A stretch of 64,000 nt of DNA from Jacaranda mimosifolia (lineage: Eukaryota > Streptophyta > Magnoliopsida > Lamiales > Bignoniaceae): NCBI GenBank assembly GCA_018894105.1, contig CM032133.1:18738501-18802500 (forward strand), in the 5' to 3' direction. Every line of letters begins with the position of its first letter. Position 1 is the first letter of the stretch. Of the stretch, positions 11,206 to 23,127 are shown piece by piece. The notes under the pieces are model-generated. The model saw only the letters and a list, made by a program, of their open reading frames with translations, was not told where the DNA came from and made no database searches. The position numbers and the translations under genes are program-made.

Positions 11206-12222
11206 ATCAAAAGTCTACTTTTTGCATAAAAAGCAAAAAATACTTTCAAAAGGATTGGTCATCTTATCCCAAATAAAAATCTCACCAGCTAGTTTCTCTC
11301 TTTTTTCTCTCTCTCAGTATCTGCTTCTGTTCTTCTACCTCTAGTGGTGGTGCATATGTTTGGAGAAGGAGAACTTGATAGAGATGAAATAAAGAAATTT
11401 TGATTAACAATGAAGAGGGACAGAGAAATAAATTAAAGAAATTAGGATTCACTAATTCTAGACCTATATTTATTTATTTATTTATTTATTGTTGTGGGGG
11501 GAGGGGGGGTTAGTTTATCAATTTATTTAATGGTAAAGATTTTTTTTCGTGGAGAAAGTATGAAATTTAAAATATTAAATTGACTTTTAATTCATTTTTG
11601 TGTGGTATAAATTGAAGATGTATTTTTTTATATCAAATATATGATTAAGTTTTATATTTTTCTTTTTCATTTTATAACATCGTAGATAGAAAGAAAGAGT
11701 AATTTAAAACAAAAAATTTAATTCAAAAATTAAAAAAAATTAAAAAACTAATGCGAGTTTAAATGCACAATTCTATTTCACTTTTTCATAAAAATAATTT
11801 TTTTTTAATATAAGCATAATTGCTAAGAGAGTTGAGCCCCCACTAAATACTTAAAACTCTTATTATTTATTACTAGAGTAAAATATTAATAAGGCTTCAA
11901 AGAATCCCTGCTAAATGTAGCTTAACTTTGCAAAACAATTAGAATAAATTATTGTATTTTTATATGCTTAACTTTACTTGTAATCATGCTTTATTAGAAG
12001 AAAAGAAAAAAGTCTAGTGATTTATTAATTTCAACGTGTGACCAAGCTTGAGATTGGTTGTTAAGAAAAGTTTACTAGTGATTTGTTAATTGAAACTAGT
12101 GACTATGCCCTATTGGTTTAAACTTGGAAAAAGAAAAAACTCTACCTAGTTCGGAAAGTTGTTATTTTAATTTGGTCAATACATAAATAAAATATAATTA
12201 ATTTAGTCTATCTAATTAGAAT
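11206..12222. other. Region without a recognised gene
   Basis: AT-rich sequence with a TTTA microsatellite at about 11466-11490 and a following G-rich run. An imperfect duplication of about 30 bp (AGTGATTTRTTAATT) occurs near 12016 and 12076. No coding motif was found. Confidence 0.5.
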
Positions 12223-12229
12223 ATAATTT

Positions 12230-13249
12230 AGGGCTAAATTCATTTTACCCCCCTCTACTATGGGGTATGTATCAAATACCCCCATATACTATCAAAACCT
12301 TCAAATACCCTCCTGTACTACCAAAAATATTCAAATACCTCCCTCAAAGTCATCTGCCGTTAGTAAAATAATTGACGGTGTCAAAATTTTACAGTAAATT
12401 ACTAATTTAATCTAAAAAATAACTAAATAGCATAAAAACCTAGGATACGTGACTTTTTTTTCCTGTGTAAATAAATTTATCCTTGGCACCCGTACTATCA
12501 AAACCTTTAAATACCCCACTCAAACATTTTTGTCATTAGAAAAGTAACGGTTGTTTGGCTAATGTAGCACTAAAATTATATTCTCTTTATACATATGATC
12601 ATTGAAAAATTTTATGTCCAAAATATACTTGTGATTTACTATATAATGCTCAAGTTTCTTACTTTAATTTTGTTACTTTCATTTTAGGACTTAAAGCATC
12701 ATCTAACTCCTAATCCAACAAAAATATTAAATTTTTTTTTAAAGAATATTAAACAACTCCATTTTAATATAGAACATGTTGGACCAACAAAACAGAGGCT
12801 GCTTGTGCGAAAAAAATACATGGGACCATTATACGTATTTCTATTTCGTAACTGTTTATCTAAAATTTTTCAAATTTGCATTCGTTTTGGGATTTAAAAA
12901 ATGTATAATAATATGTAGGTTTTGTTATATTTCACTTACAATTTAGCATTACTTTGTAAAAAAATACCACGCATCCTAAGTTTTTATGCTATTAAGTTAT
13001 TTTCTGAAGTTAAATCAGTAATTTACTGTAGAGTTTTGGCACCGTCAGCTATTTTACTAACAACAAATGAATTTGAAGGGGGTACTTGAAGATTTTTGAT
13101 AGTATAGGGGGGTATTTGAAGATTTTTGGTAGTATAGGGGTTATTTGAAGATTTTCGATAGTACATGGGGGTATTTTAAGGTTTTGATAGTATAGGGGAG
13201 TATTTGATACATACCCCATAGTACAGGGGGTCAAAATGAATTTTACCCT
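12230..13249. mobile_element. TIR element, copy 1 of a 1-kb family (MULE-like)
   Basis: The ends are inverted copies of about 230 bp, starting AGGGCTAAATTCATTTTACC on the left and AGGGTAAAATTCATTTTGAC read from the right. A 7-bp direct repeat ATAATTT flanks it (12223-12229 and 13250-13256). The arms contain a diverged tandem repeat of about 31 bp (TATTTGAAGATTTTTGATAG with GGGG spacers, best seen at 13077-13210). No coding capacity is visible. A sister copy in the same orientation lies at about 15050-15973, and the interiors are closely similar. Confidence 0.83.
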
Positions 13250-13469
13250 ATAATTTATTTAGTCGATACATTAAAAAAATATGAAGTCATTAATTTAAAT
13301 TTATTAATGACAAGATATATACACAAATTTGTAAATTTTGTAGTTATTAATTGCACCTATATTTTATCTATATGTGTTTTTTTTTTAATGAGACGATAAT
13401 TAAATAGAGTTGCATTTTAAAGAAAAAATTAGCGGTGTTAAATAAATGTCTATTGAAATATAATTATGT

Positions 13470-14526
13470 TCTCACTAGTTAAATGCTACCACTAAATATT
13501 ATATTATAATGACATCTTTCACAACTATCACCATATTGTTTTATTGAGTTACTACATTGTAAAATGCCATTAATTTAGTATCATTAATATTTTGTGGCAT
13601 TTTTTTTTCAAAATGACACTATAACCAAATATAAGTGGCATTTTTAACAACCATTGATGGCATCTAAAATCTATTTATATTGGGCATGTCCAATCAAATA
13701 CTATTGTTTCATTTGACATTTATTAATCAAATAGCACAAGATGTTACTTTTAGTGTCATTTTTTAACAACTATATATTACTATATTATTATTGCGTGTTA
13801 TTGCATAATAAAATGCCACCAAGTGAGTGCCACTAAATATTTTATGACATTTTTTTCAAATTGTACTATACCTAACTATAAGTATTACATTTTTAAGAAA
13901 AAATTAGTGGCACTAGTTAAATACCTTTAAAATACATTTATATTGGCATTTTCAATCAAAAGTCACCATTTATTTGTCATTCATTAATCAAATACCAATA
14001 AATATTATGTTGTAGTGGCATTTTTTTAATTGTCACCATATTACTTTTGTGTGGTGTTACTTTATTGAGTGTCACCAAAGGTTATTTTTCTTGCAGTGTC
14101 ATTTAATTTATTTTTTTTGTGGCATTTTAACATATTATTACACGCATATTTTGTGGCATTTTAATATATCATTTATTATATTTCTATGGAATTTTAGTAT
14201 GTTATTTAAAGAAATTTTTTGTGGCATTTTAATATGTTACAACATGCATCTTTAGTGGCATATTACCATGTCACTTTAACAAAAAAAATTATGACATTTT
14301 GAGATGTCATTCAATGTACTTTTTGTGATACTTTAATATGTCATTTAATGCATTTCTTGTTATATTTTATTAATACCACAATAGTGTTAAAATAGTGGCA
14401 TTTATACCCTTAGTTATATCGCTATAAATGACACTTTTAAAAAATATTATTGAATATAGAATTGTCATTATAATATTATTTAATTGACCATTTTTAGTGC
14501 CACTAAATTTTATTTTTCTTATAGTG
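13470..14526. mobile_element. CACTA-type terminus with subterminal repeats
   Basis: The right end reads TTTTTCTTATAGTG, which is CACTATAAGAAAAA on the other strand, the canonical CACTA end. Inside it lie about a dozen diverged copies of AGTGGCATTTTAATATGTCA-like motifs, as expected for subterminal transposase-binding repeats. The element must extend leftward from 14526. Its other end was not found and could be outside the window. A second TTTTTCTTGCAGTG at about 14085 may be an internal duplicate end. Linking it to the transposase pseudogene at 0.8-1.9 kb is inference. Confidence 0.65.
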
Positions 14527-14559
14527 AATGTTTGACAGGATGATCGATGGAATTTCTTA

Positions 14560-14862
14560 GTTAGAAGTGAAGATATATCTAAAAGAGTAGACCACTTATT
14601 GGAAGTTTGGGCCTTCATCATCCAGTTGCCAGTTGGATGTATTCTTCCACGGCAGCGCCAGGCTACCGCCAATGATGCAGAATATTTCCTCTGGGATCGG
14701 CACACAGAGGACCTTCTCCAACGCATCCTCTCGATTGAAATTCGGGGGCATTAATTCATCACTAAACTGGTTTAGTTTGTTTCCGATGTGTGGGTCATCT
14801 CCTGATTCACATGTAGCTAGGACCCAGAAGCAAGGGCAAGGCCCGCCATCAAAGTACAACTC
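14560..14862 (-). pseudogene. Unrecognised protein-coding fragment
   Basis: A minus-strand open stretch (14859 down to 14596) has protein-like composition unlike its AT-rich surroundings. It includes GGPCPCFWVLATCESGDD and later VLCVPIPEEIFCIIGG. I do not recognise the family. It begins about 35 bp from the CACTA end at 14526, so it may be part of an exon into which the transposon jumped, or an exon captured by another element. There is no start codon context, partner exon or intact frame to call it a gene. Confidence 0.35.
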
Positions 14863-15049
14863 AAATGAAATTTGAAATTTCTAAATTCTACTCAACAAAA
14901 TAGAATAATTTTCTACCTACACAAAATAAAAATGATAAAAGTCGTCAATAGCCAAATGATGACTTTTTTGTTCCTTTAATATTACTAATTCTCCTATGTG
15001 TCTTAAAAATCAACAAAGGAATAAGTTTGAAAGCTTAACATGTACTTTA

Positions 15050-15973
15050 AGTATGTTCAAATTACCCCCATACTATGGGGTATGTATCAAATATCCCCTC
15101 AAAGTTATCTACCGTTAGTAAAATAGCTAATGACGTCAAAACTCTATAGTAAATGATTGATTTAACCTTAAAAAATAACTAAATAATATAAAAATCTAGA
15201 ATACGTGATTTTTTTTTCCTATGTAGACAAATCTATTCGTGGCACCCGTACTACCAAAACCTTTAAATACCCCACTCAAACTTCTTTGCAATTAGAAAAG
15301 TAACGGTTGTTTGACTGACGTAGCACTAAAATTATCTTCTCTTTACATCTATGATCATTGAAGAATTTTATGTCCAAAATACCATTGTAATTTACTATAT
15401 AATGCTCAAGTTTCTTATTTCAATTTTATTACTTTCATTTTAGGACTTAAAGTATCATCTAACTCCTAATCCAACAAAAATATTAAATTATTTTATTTTT
15501 TTAAAAAGAATATTAAACAACTCCATTTTAATACAAAACATATGAGACCAACAAAATAGAGGCTGCTTGTGCAGAAAAAATACATGGGACCATTATACAT
15601 ATTTCTATTTCGTAACTATTTCTCTAAAAATTTTCAAATCTGCATTCGTTTTGAGATATAAAAAATGTATAATAATATGTAGGGTTTTGTTATATTTCAC
15701 TTATAATTTATCATTACTTTTTAGAAAAATGTCACATATCCTAGTTTTTTATGCTACTTAGTTATTTTCTGAGGTTAAATCAGTAATTTATCATAGAGTT
15801 TTGACACTATCAGCTGTTTTACTAATGACAAATGACTTTGAGGGGAGAATTTAAAGATTTTTAGTAGTATATGAGGGTATTTGACACCCTCAGGGAGGAT
15901 ATTTGAAGGTTTTGATATAGAAGGATATTTGATACATACCCCATAGTACATGAGGGTAAAATAAATTTAACCC
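15050..15973. mobile_element. TIR element, copy 2 of the 1-kb family
   Basis: It shares the arms (TACTATGGGGTATGTATC near the left end, its reverse complement near 15940) and the interior with the element at 12230-13249, in the same orientation. It has lost some of the 31-bp arm repeats on the left, so it is about 100 bp shorter. The outermost bases are decayed and no clear target duplication is visible. Confidence 0.75.
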
Positions 15974-16092
15974 TGATTAATATTTTCAAAATAACAATGT
16001 AATAGTCTATAGTTAATATTTTCATTTGACTATAACAACAATGACTAATAAAAAAATCCAAAAGCCACCATTAAAAAACTAGTAAGACTTTG

Positions 16093-16410
16093 AAAACTAA
16101 TTTCACATCATCATATCACAAAATTTGCATATCTCACAATGAAATAATTATAATCAACATGATTTAAAATAATATCTTGATTAAGATATTACAAAATACA
16201 TATACTAAGAACCAAATTTTTGCCAAGTATTATAAAATAATAGTAGTCCACGTAATAATGATGATCGGTGCTCATATATTTATACTAAAGATGCATGTAG
16301 TAAAGATAATTATAATTGTACATAAAGTGACCTTAAACATAAATAAAATAGTCACATATATATAATATATTAAACATTAAACATTATTAAATATTACAGT
16401 GTAATATATA
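16093..16410. repeat. Right arm of the 318-bp inverted repeat pair
   Basis: This is the reverse complement of 1-318 with few differences; the match ends at 16093 on the inner side. On the outer side an AT microsatellite follows (16403-16429). Confidence 0.75.
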
Positions 16411-17667
16411 TATATATATATATATATATGAAGCATTACTTAGATATTACTAAAGATTATCATGGACCTTAAACATAATTTAAGTACTCACACCTTACAA
16501 TACTTTTATAGAGTTAAGGTAGAAAACACCTTAATTTCTATACACTTCACTCTCTTTCCTAATCTTCATCCATCTTATACTGATCTCCTTATCATAAGCA
16601 TCACTCTCTTGAAATATATTAAAGAAAAAGCAAGAATGTTCGGTCAATCTTTTTTTCTTCCAAGATATATAGCCTAATTTGCAACTTACAAATTTATTCC
16701 TACTACTACATGGTTAAATTAAAACATCACTACTTCATATTTTTCTTGTAACTCATAAATAAACAATCACAATTATGGTTTCAAAAGTTTACTAGTTTAC
16801 ATTTAATACTTCATTGAATTTAATAAATTTTAATTAAAAATTAGTATTATTACTAATAATTGTTATTGTTTGGTGCTTATTACAGTGTGGGAATACATTT
16901 TTTATTTGCTATACAGAATTGATTGATCAACTTGTAAGTAATGATACAAAAATTCAATCACAGAGTTGAAAATGTAATCAGGCGCGTTTCTTGCGATTAA
17001 TCAAATCTATACTGTTATCTAAAAGACAAAGTAACTTTAGTCTTTAAAATAAAAGTTATGATATGAAATTTTTAATACATCAAATTTGTCCTTTTATTTA
17101 GTTTATATCTATACTATCTATATTATTATAAGAAGAAAGTCTCTTTTGTGTTTCAAATGAAAGTTATGATACTAAATTTCAAATATAGCGAATTTTCCCT
17201 TTTACTTATCCTATACTATATTCAATAAAATTTATATGTCTAAATAACCACCATGTATTCAAATAATTCCCTTATCACAAGGTCAGCTTCATATTTAATA
17301 ACTTTAGAATTTTTTTCTTTAATATGGTGACAAACTATAAAATTTTTACTTTATATGACTGATATCTTCATATTTATTTAGATTACAAATACATTTTAGA
17401 TGTAGACTAATTTTTAGTATAATAAATAATAATGTGCACAAGTAATTAATATGTATTATTCAAAAATATTTTTCGCACACGAAACTGCTGCAAAGGACTG
17501 GTAGTAATAAAAATGACTATAATTACAATTATCGCATAATAGCTTGCTAAATCAATCTGAAAGAAATAAAAAATTGTCTTGGTACAAAATACAAGCTCAC
17601 TGGATACCATGAGAATTGCGGTTAGGAATGATACACTTACTTAATATTTATGCTCAGATAAGACTAA
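16411..17667. other. Region without a recognised gene
   Basis: AT-rich sequence starting with a TA microsatellite. A stretch of about 110 bp around 17050-17220 is imperfectly repeated (AAAGTTATGATA...CTATACTAT). A sequence at 17108 looks like a Helitron 5' end, but no matching 3' end was found. No gene was recognised. Confidence 0.5.
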
Positions 17668-18058
17668 GAGGGTGTTTGAGTGAGCTTATAAACTTCTCAA
17701 AACATCTTATAAGATGTTTGAAAGCTTATAAGATGTAAAAATGTATTTGGTAATTTTTTTTTTAAAAAGAGAGCTTATAAGCTTATAAAATAAGATGTTA
17801 TGAGCTTATAAGCTATTTTTAAAAAAGTAAAGAGTACCTAACTTATTGTGAAAATCTTAACAAGCTAGTTTAATTTTAATTATATTAATCAGAAAAATGT
17901 TATTACTAACATCTTATAAGTTCCAAGATATTATTTTATTCAAACACTTTAATAACTTATTTTTAAAAAAAGATATAACATCTTATAAACTCTAAAAACA
18001 TCTTATAAGATGTAGGGAGTGTATACGACCTTTTAAATAAAATTAGCCAAACACCCTC
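17668..18058. mobile_element. Tourist-like MITE, best preserved copy
   Basis: It begins GAGGGTGTTTGAG and ends CCAAACACCCTC, flanked by TAA on both sides (17665-17667 and 18059-18061). It is about 391 bp long and full of CTTATAAG and AACATCTTATAAG motifs. The short TWA target duplication and GGGTGTTTG termini fit PIF/Harbinger-type MITEs. It has no coding capacity. Confidence 0.82.
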
Positions 18059-18838
18059 TAAGGTGAGCTTATAAGCTACTCAAAACATCTTATAAGATAT
18101 TTAAGAGCTTATAAAATGATAAAAAAAAAAATTGGTAATTTTTTTTAAAAATGAGCTTATAAAATCCTAAAATAAGATGTTAACATCTTATTATAAGTTC
18201 TTTTAAAAAATGTAAGGAGAACCTAACTTATTTGTAAGATCTTAACAAACTCACTTATTTTTAATCATTTTAATTACAAAATTGTCATTACTAACATCTC
18301 ATAAGTTTCAAAATCTTATTTTATCCAAAACACTTCAATAACTTATTTTAAAAATAAAATCTATCTTATAAGTTTCAAAAACTTCTTATAAGATGTATGA
18401 ACTTATAAGATGTTTTAAATAAACTTAGAGGGTGTTTGGCTAAATTTATTTAAAACTTCTTATAAGCTCCTACATCTTGTAAGATATTTTTGGAGCTTAT
18501 AAGATATTAGATCTTATTTTTAAAATAAGTTGTTGAAGTATTTGGATAAAATAATATGTTAGAGCTTATGAGATGTTAATAATGGCAATTTTGTAATTAA
18601 AAAAGATTAAAAATAAAGGAGCTTGTTAAGATTCTGAAAATAAATTAGAATCTCTTTATTTTTTTTAAAAGAGCTTATAAGGTCATAACATCTTATTTTA
18701 AGATCTTATAAGCTATTTTCTATAAAAAAAATTACCAAATACTTTCTATCAACTTATAAACTCTTAAACATCTTATAAAATATTTTGTGAAACTTAGAAG
18801 CTCTCCCAAACACCCTCGAATTAGTCAAACACTCTCTA
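18059..18838. mobile_element. Tourist-like MITE cluster (two more copies, partly nested)
   Basis: Directly after the copy ending at 18058 comes a body of the same family lacking a clean left end (18062-18427). A further copy with ends GAGGGTGTTTGGC (18428) and CCAAACACCCTC (18817) follows. Another family end, CAAACACTCTC, lies at about 18828-18837. The order suggests one copy inserted into another, but divergence hides the exact history. Confidence 0.7.
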
Positions 18839-19324
18839 ATTGTGAAACTTGGTGAGGCATTTGACATTCACAAAAAATTGCTTGAAAGATGTCATAGGGC
18901 ACACAAAATAAATAAAATATGTCCTCAATCAATGTGTGTGTGTATATATATATATATTTATATGTAGGACGTAGCTAATTGGATCAATTTACTCCATGTG
19001 AACTTGTAAATATTCACGCAACCACTGGATCTTGTAAGTAATTGTGTCGAATTTTATTACTAGACATCCATTAAATCAAAAAAATTTACTAGGTGCTTCA
19101 ATATTAGCACGTACGTTATAGTGCGACAGCAATCAAGAACATTACAGCTAGAGAGTTTTCTCTGTAGTTGAGAAAATTGAAGAAAACTTAGCAAGATATA
19201 TAGTGAGAATGCGGACAAAAGTGCTGTACTGCACGTACATGCATGTAACGTGTAGGAAATAGCTAAATAACCTTTTTCGTACACATATTATTCTTGTCTA
19301 GCTATTTTGAAACTCAAGGACATT
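18839..19324. other. Region without a recognised gene
   Basis: AT-rich DNA with a short TG/TA microsatellite near 18930-18960. No coding motif was recognised. Confidence 0.5.
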
Positions 19325-19777
19325 CACTGCAGAAAAGAAAATTATATTAGTAATAAAATAATAAATAATAATATAAAAATTATCAGTAATAACATATATT
19401 AGGTGATAATAGTTTTTACTTTATCACTAAAAATATTTTTTAAATGACAATAATTTTTGTTTTATCACAATTTGACTCAATAGAGAACAAAAATAATGTT
19501 TTAACTTATCAATATTAACAACTGGTGATACTCCTAACCAAGTAACTATAAAAATTGTCACTATAATTTGTGACAAGATTTGCGTTGTCGTTGTATATAG
19601 GTGTGTCACTAATTGTTTATGGTAACAACTTAAATACTATTCTTGTCACAATTTAATTTGCAAAAATCATTAAGGTGACAAAAGTTTTTATTTTGTCACC
19701 TAATATATATATAGCTAGTGACAATTTTTGTTTTATCACTCACTATTTTGTCATTAAATTATCTTTTTCTTGTAATG
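19325..19777. mobile_element. Small non-autonomous CACTA-like element
   Basis: The left end is CACTGCAGAAAAGAAAA, and the right end read backwards is CATTACAAGAAAAAG, both close to the CACTA terminus. Between them is an array of short subterminal motifs in both orientations (GTGACAA and TTTTATCAC), repeated roughly a dozen times. At 453 bp it cannot encode a transposase. The flanking triplets are ATT and ATC, so the 3-bp duplication is imperfect. Confidence 0.62.
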
Positions 19778-20489
19778 ATCATTGTAATTTTGTCACCCTC
19801 ACTTTAAATTGTGATGTCCATTAATCGTGCTAATTATAATTATGAGGAGCGATTTTTGAGAAACTACGGAGCAAATTAATCAGTAGTGTGCCTTTAGAAA
19901 TGTACAAAGGAAGGTTTACTTTAGACTTCGGTTAGTCCCTCAAAAAAGAAGAGAGAGCTAAAAAAAGGACATTTGCATGCATAGATAATTTTGTTGTTTC
20001 CCTTGGATTCCCATCTTATACGTGTTAGATCGCTTGCTTCCTATTGACTTTTTCACTGCCTTTTAACATGTAGAAAAAGCTTCAATTTTCAGAAATTTGC
20101 CTCCTTCTTCTTCATTGTTTGCTGTATATATAATATATGTATTCATAATGCATGCTTACATCTTCCAGACAAAAAAGTTGCCTTTCCCCCCCCCCCCCCC
20201 CCCCTTTTCTTCAGTAGTACTTCAAAATGTAAATGTAAATATTTGCTCATCGACTAAAGATATATACTCACCTTCAAAAAGCTATCCTCACTGGTAATCT
20301 CAATATTAAGGGGGGGAAAAGCAAGTTCAGAGTATAATTAGGAGGAATAATCACTAATGTATTTCTACATTTCTAATTAAGTAGTGGAAATTAATAATCA
20401 ACTTCGATTTATGTATCTCAAAAAAAATAATAATAAAAGTAAATATGGCAGATTTTTCAAGTGATGGAGAATGATTGGATGAAATTACA
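19778..20489. other. Region without a recognised gene
   Basis: AT-rich sequence containing a run of 19 C residues at 20186-20204 and pyrimidine-rich surroundings. No coding motif was recognised. Confidence 0.5.
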
Positions 20490-20494
20490 ATTCT

Positions 20495-21119
20495 TGTTGT
20501 AACCCAGGATGATCTATTGTGGAAACAATGAAATAACAATAAAGTAATTCAATGGAATATGACAACAAGATTTAACGTGATTCGACGATGTGCCTAATCC
20601 ACCCAACAAAGAAAAGGAATTTTATTGATCTCAAATCAAAGTGCAAGTACAAACTTGAATCCCACAAATCTCACACCCTCGTTCTAAACTCTGTCTTGAG
20701 AAATTGACTCAAAAGCAGTAAAAAAACCCTCATGTTATGCTCGTGATACTTTTCTCGGAAGAAAAAACGCTAAACTTATACCCGAAAATGAAGCCCAAGG
20801 CCCGTGAACCTGCGTTGTGCGTTGGGGCTCACAAAACTTGCGCCCCAGCTCGCCTTTCATGTAGTATGGCAGAAACTTTGCGGTGGGGCGCAAAAAACTC
20901 GCTCCATGGCGCAAAGTTACTGTTCACTGCACACTGGGGCCCGCGACGCATGTTTTTGAGTCATTTCCGCCCACCACCATGCCTCGTGCCCTGGCATGCA
21001 GCGTCCTGCCAACGCGCGTCGAGGTGTGTTATTGAGCCCATTTCGACTGCTTTGCTCCATTTCGCTCCATTTCTTCCATTTCTCGTCAATTTAGTCCAAA
21101 TTTCAAGGCAAAATCAACA
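20495..21119 (-). repeat. Copia-3 3' LTR (625 bp)
   Basis: On the plus strand it reads TGTTGTAACCC... to ...AAATCAACA. The purine tract of the minus strand (complement of ATTCTCTACATTGACTTG) follows it on the inner side. The GC-rich U3 part (about 20790-21030) matches the other LTR and the U3 of Copia-1. Confidence 0.9.
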
Positions 21120-21731
21120 ATTCTCTACATTGACTTGAAATTCACCATCCTTCTTCTTCGTCGCTGCCCCCAAAAGGGCCTGTTATCTGAGTCTGCAAAT
21201 ATTAACCAAATCCAAGCAATGCTCGAATTTGATTTCTGGAACAGCCTTAGTCAACATGTCTGTCGGATTATCCTTAGTCCCAACCTTGTCAACCAACATG
21301 ACACCTTGAGACACCATATCCTGGACAAAGTGATACCTCACATCTATGTGCTTTGTTCTCTCATAAAATGCTTGATTCTTTTACAAGTATATGGCACTCT
21401 GACTGTCACAAAGTACCTTAGTGGTCTCAGAAGCCATACCCATATTATCGATTGGCCCCTTTAGCCAAATGTCTTCCTTGATGCCTTTAGCCAAAGCCAT
21501 GTATTTAGCTTTTGTTGTGGACAATGCAACTGATGACTGCAAAGTCGCCTTCTAGCTAACCATACAACTTGATACACAAAACACATAGCCCGTCATGGAC
21601 TTTCTACTGTCCAAATCGCCTGCATAATCCGCATCCACATAGCCAATAATTCTAGTAGTAGAATTCGATTGACTATACCTCAAACATCTGTCTGCAAAGC
21701 CTCTCAAATACCTCACAATCCATTTCACAGC

Positions 21732-22076
21732 CTACCAATGAGTCTTTCTTGGCTTGTGCATATACCTACTCACAACACTGACTGCATGTGAAATGTCTGG
21801 CCTAGTGAACACCATGTCGTACATCAAGCTACCCACTGCACTAGCATATAGCACATTTGATATGTGCTCCACCTCCTCCTCAGTACTTGGTGATAGATTT
21901 GATGAGAGCCTGAAATGAGTTGTAAGTGGCGTACTAACTAGCTTGGACTTATCCATCCCAAATCGCTCAAGTACTTTCTCAATGTAATGCTTTTGAGATA
22001 AGTACAACAATCCTGTGTATTTGTCCTGAATGATCTCCATGCCCAAAATCTTCTTTGCACTGCCCAAATCCTTCAT
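21732..22076 (-). pseudogene. Copia-3 reverse transcriptase C-terminal piece
   Basis: The 114-codon open piece starts at MKDLGSAKKILGMEI, includes YIEKVLERFGMDKSK and SLMYDMVFTRPDISHAV, and ends in a stop just before the RNase H domain. The catalytic YVDD lies upstream (near 22150) and is separated from this piece by three stops between 22079 and 22110. Confidence 0.85.
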
Positions 22077-23127
22077 CTCAAATTATTCACGCAACTAAGC
22101 TTTTAATTAGTTGATCTCAGATATGTTTCTAGAGGCAATCAATATATCATCAACGTACAACAACAAATATACGAGAAGGCTATCACTACAAATTTTATAA
22201 TATACACAACAATCAAATTTGCTTTTTGTATATCCTATCTTGGTAATAAAAGCATCAAACCTTTTATACTACTGCCTGGGAGATTGTTTCAAGGCATATA
22301 ATGACCTCTTCGAAAGGCATGCTTGATTTTGTTTCCCAGGAACAACGAATCCTTCTGGTTGACTCATGTAGATTTGTTCCTCCAACTCACCATACAGAAA
22401 CGCTGTTTTCACATCCATCTACTCTGGTTCTATATCAAATAGAGCAACCATGGCAAGTAAAATACGAATGGAAGTATGTTTTACAATTGGGGATAACACT
22501 TCATGAAAGTCAACTCCCTCTCTCTAAGTAAAACCCTTAGCAACCAATCGTGCCTTGTATCTAGCATCTTCAACACCGGGAATCCCTTCCTTCTTTTTGT
22601 AGATTCATTTGCAACCTACAATCTTCTACCCTTTGGGTATATCAACCAGCTCCCATGTGTTATTTTGTGTAGAGACTCCATCCCTTCACTCATAGCTGCA
22701 ACCCATAGAATCTGGCTTGGAAATTGCCTATTTGTATAAGACTGGATCATCTCCTACAAACTCCTCGGCTGAACTCAAAACATAAGCTACCAGATCTGAG
22801 TAAGCATACCGCTATGGTGGTTTGATCTGCCTCCTCTCCCTATCATGAGCCAAGCGATAATTTTGTAGTGGTTCATTTTCCTGATGTTGATTATGTGATA
22901 ATGTGTTCTCACCAGCTTCATCTACCACCTTTTGTTTCCCCGTTGAAACTTGTGGAGGATCAATATGAATCTCCACCTTTTCCTTAACGCCTTATTGACC
23001 GCTTTTTGCTGATCCACGTTCTTCATCATTGCAAACTCATCGAATGTCACATCCCTGCTGATAATCATCTTGGAGCACTTGTCATCATTACACCACAAAC
23101 GATAACCTTTGACTCCATCTACATAGA

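Noticed and set aside
13077..13210. About 31-bp periodic repeats that could suggest a CRISPR-like array
   Set aside because: The units diverge, have no unique spacers, lie inside a transposon arm and occur in plant nuclear DNA.
17108..17667. Helitron-like 5' end TCTATACTATCTATATTATT
   Set aside because: No hairpin plus CTRR end with a following T was found downstream, so only half of the evidence exists.
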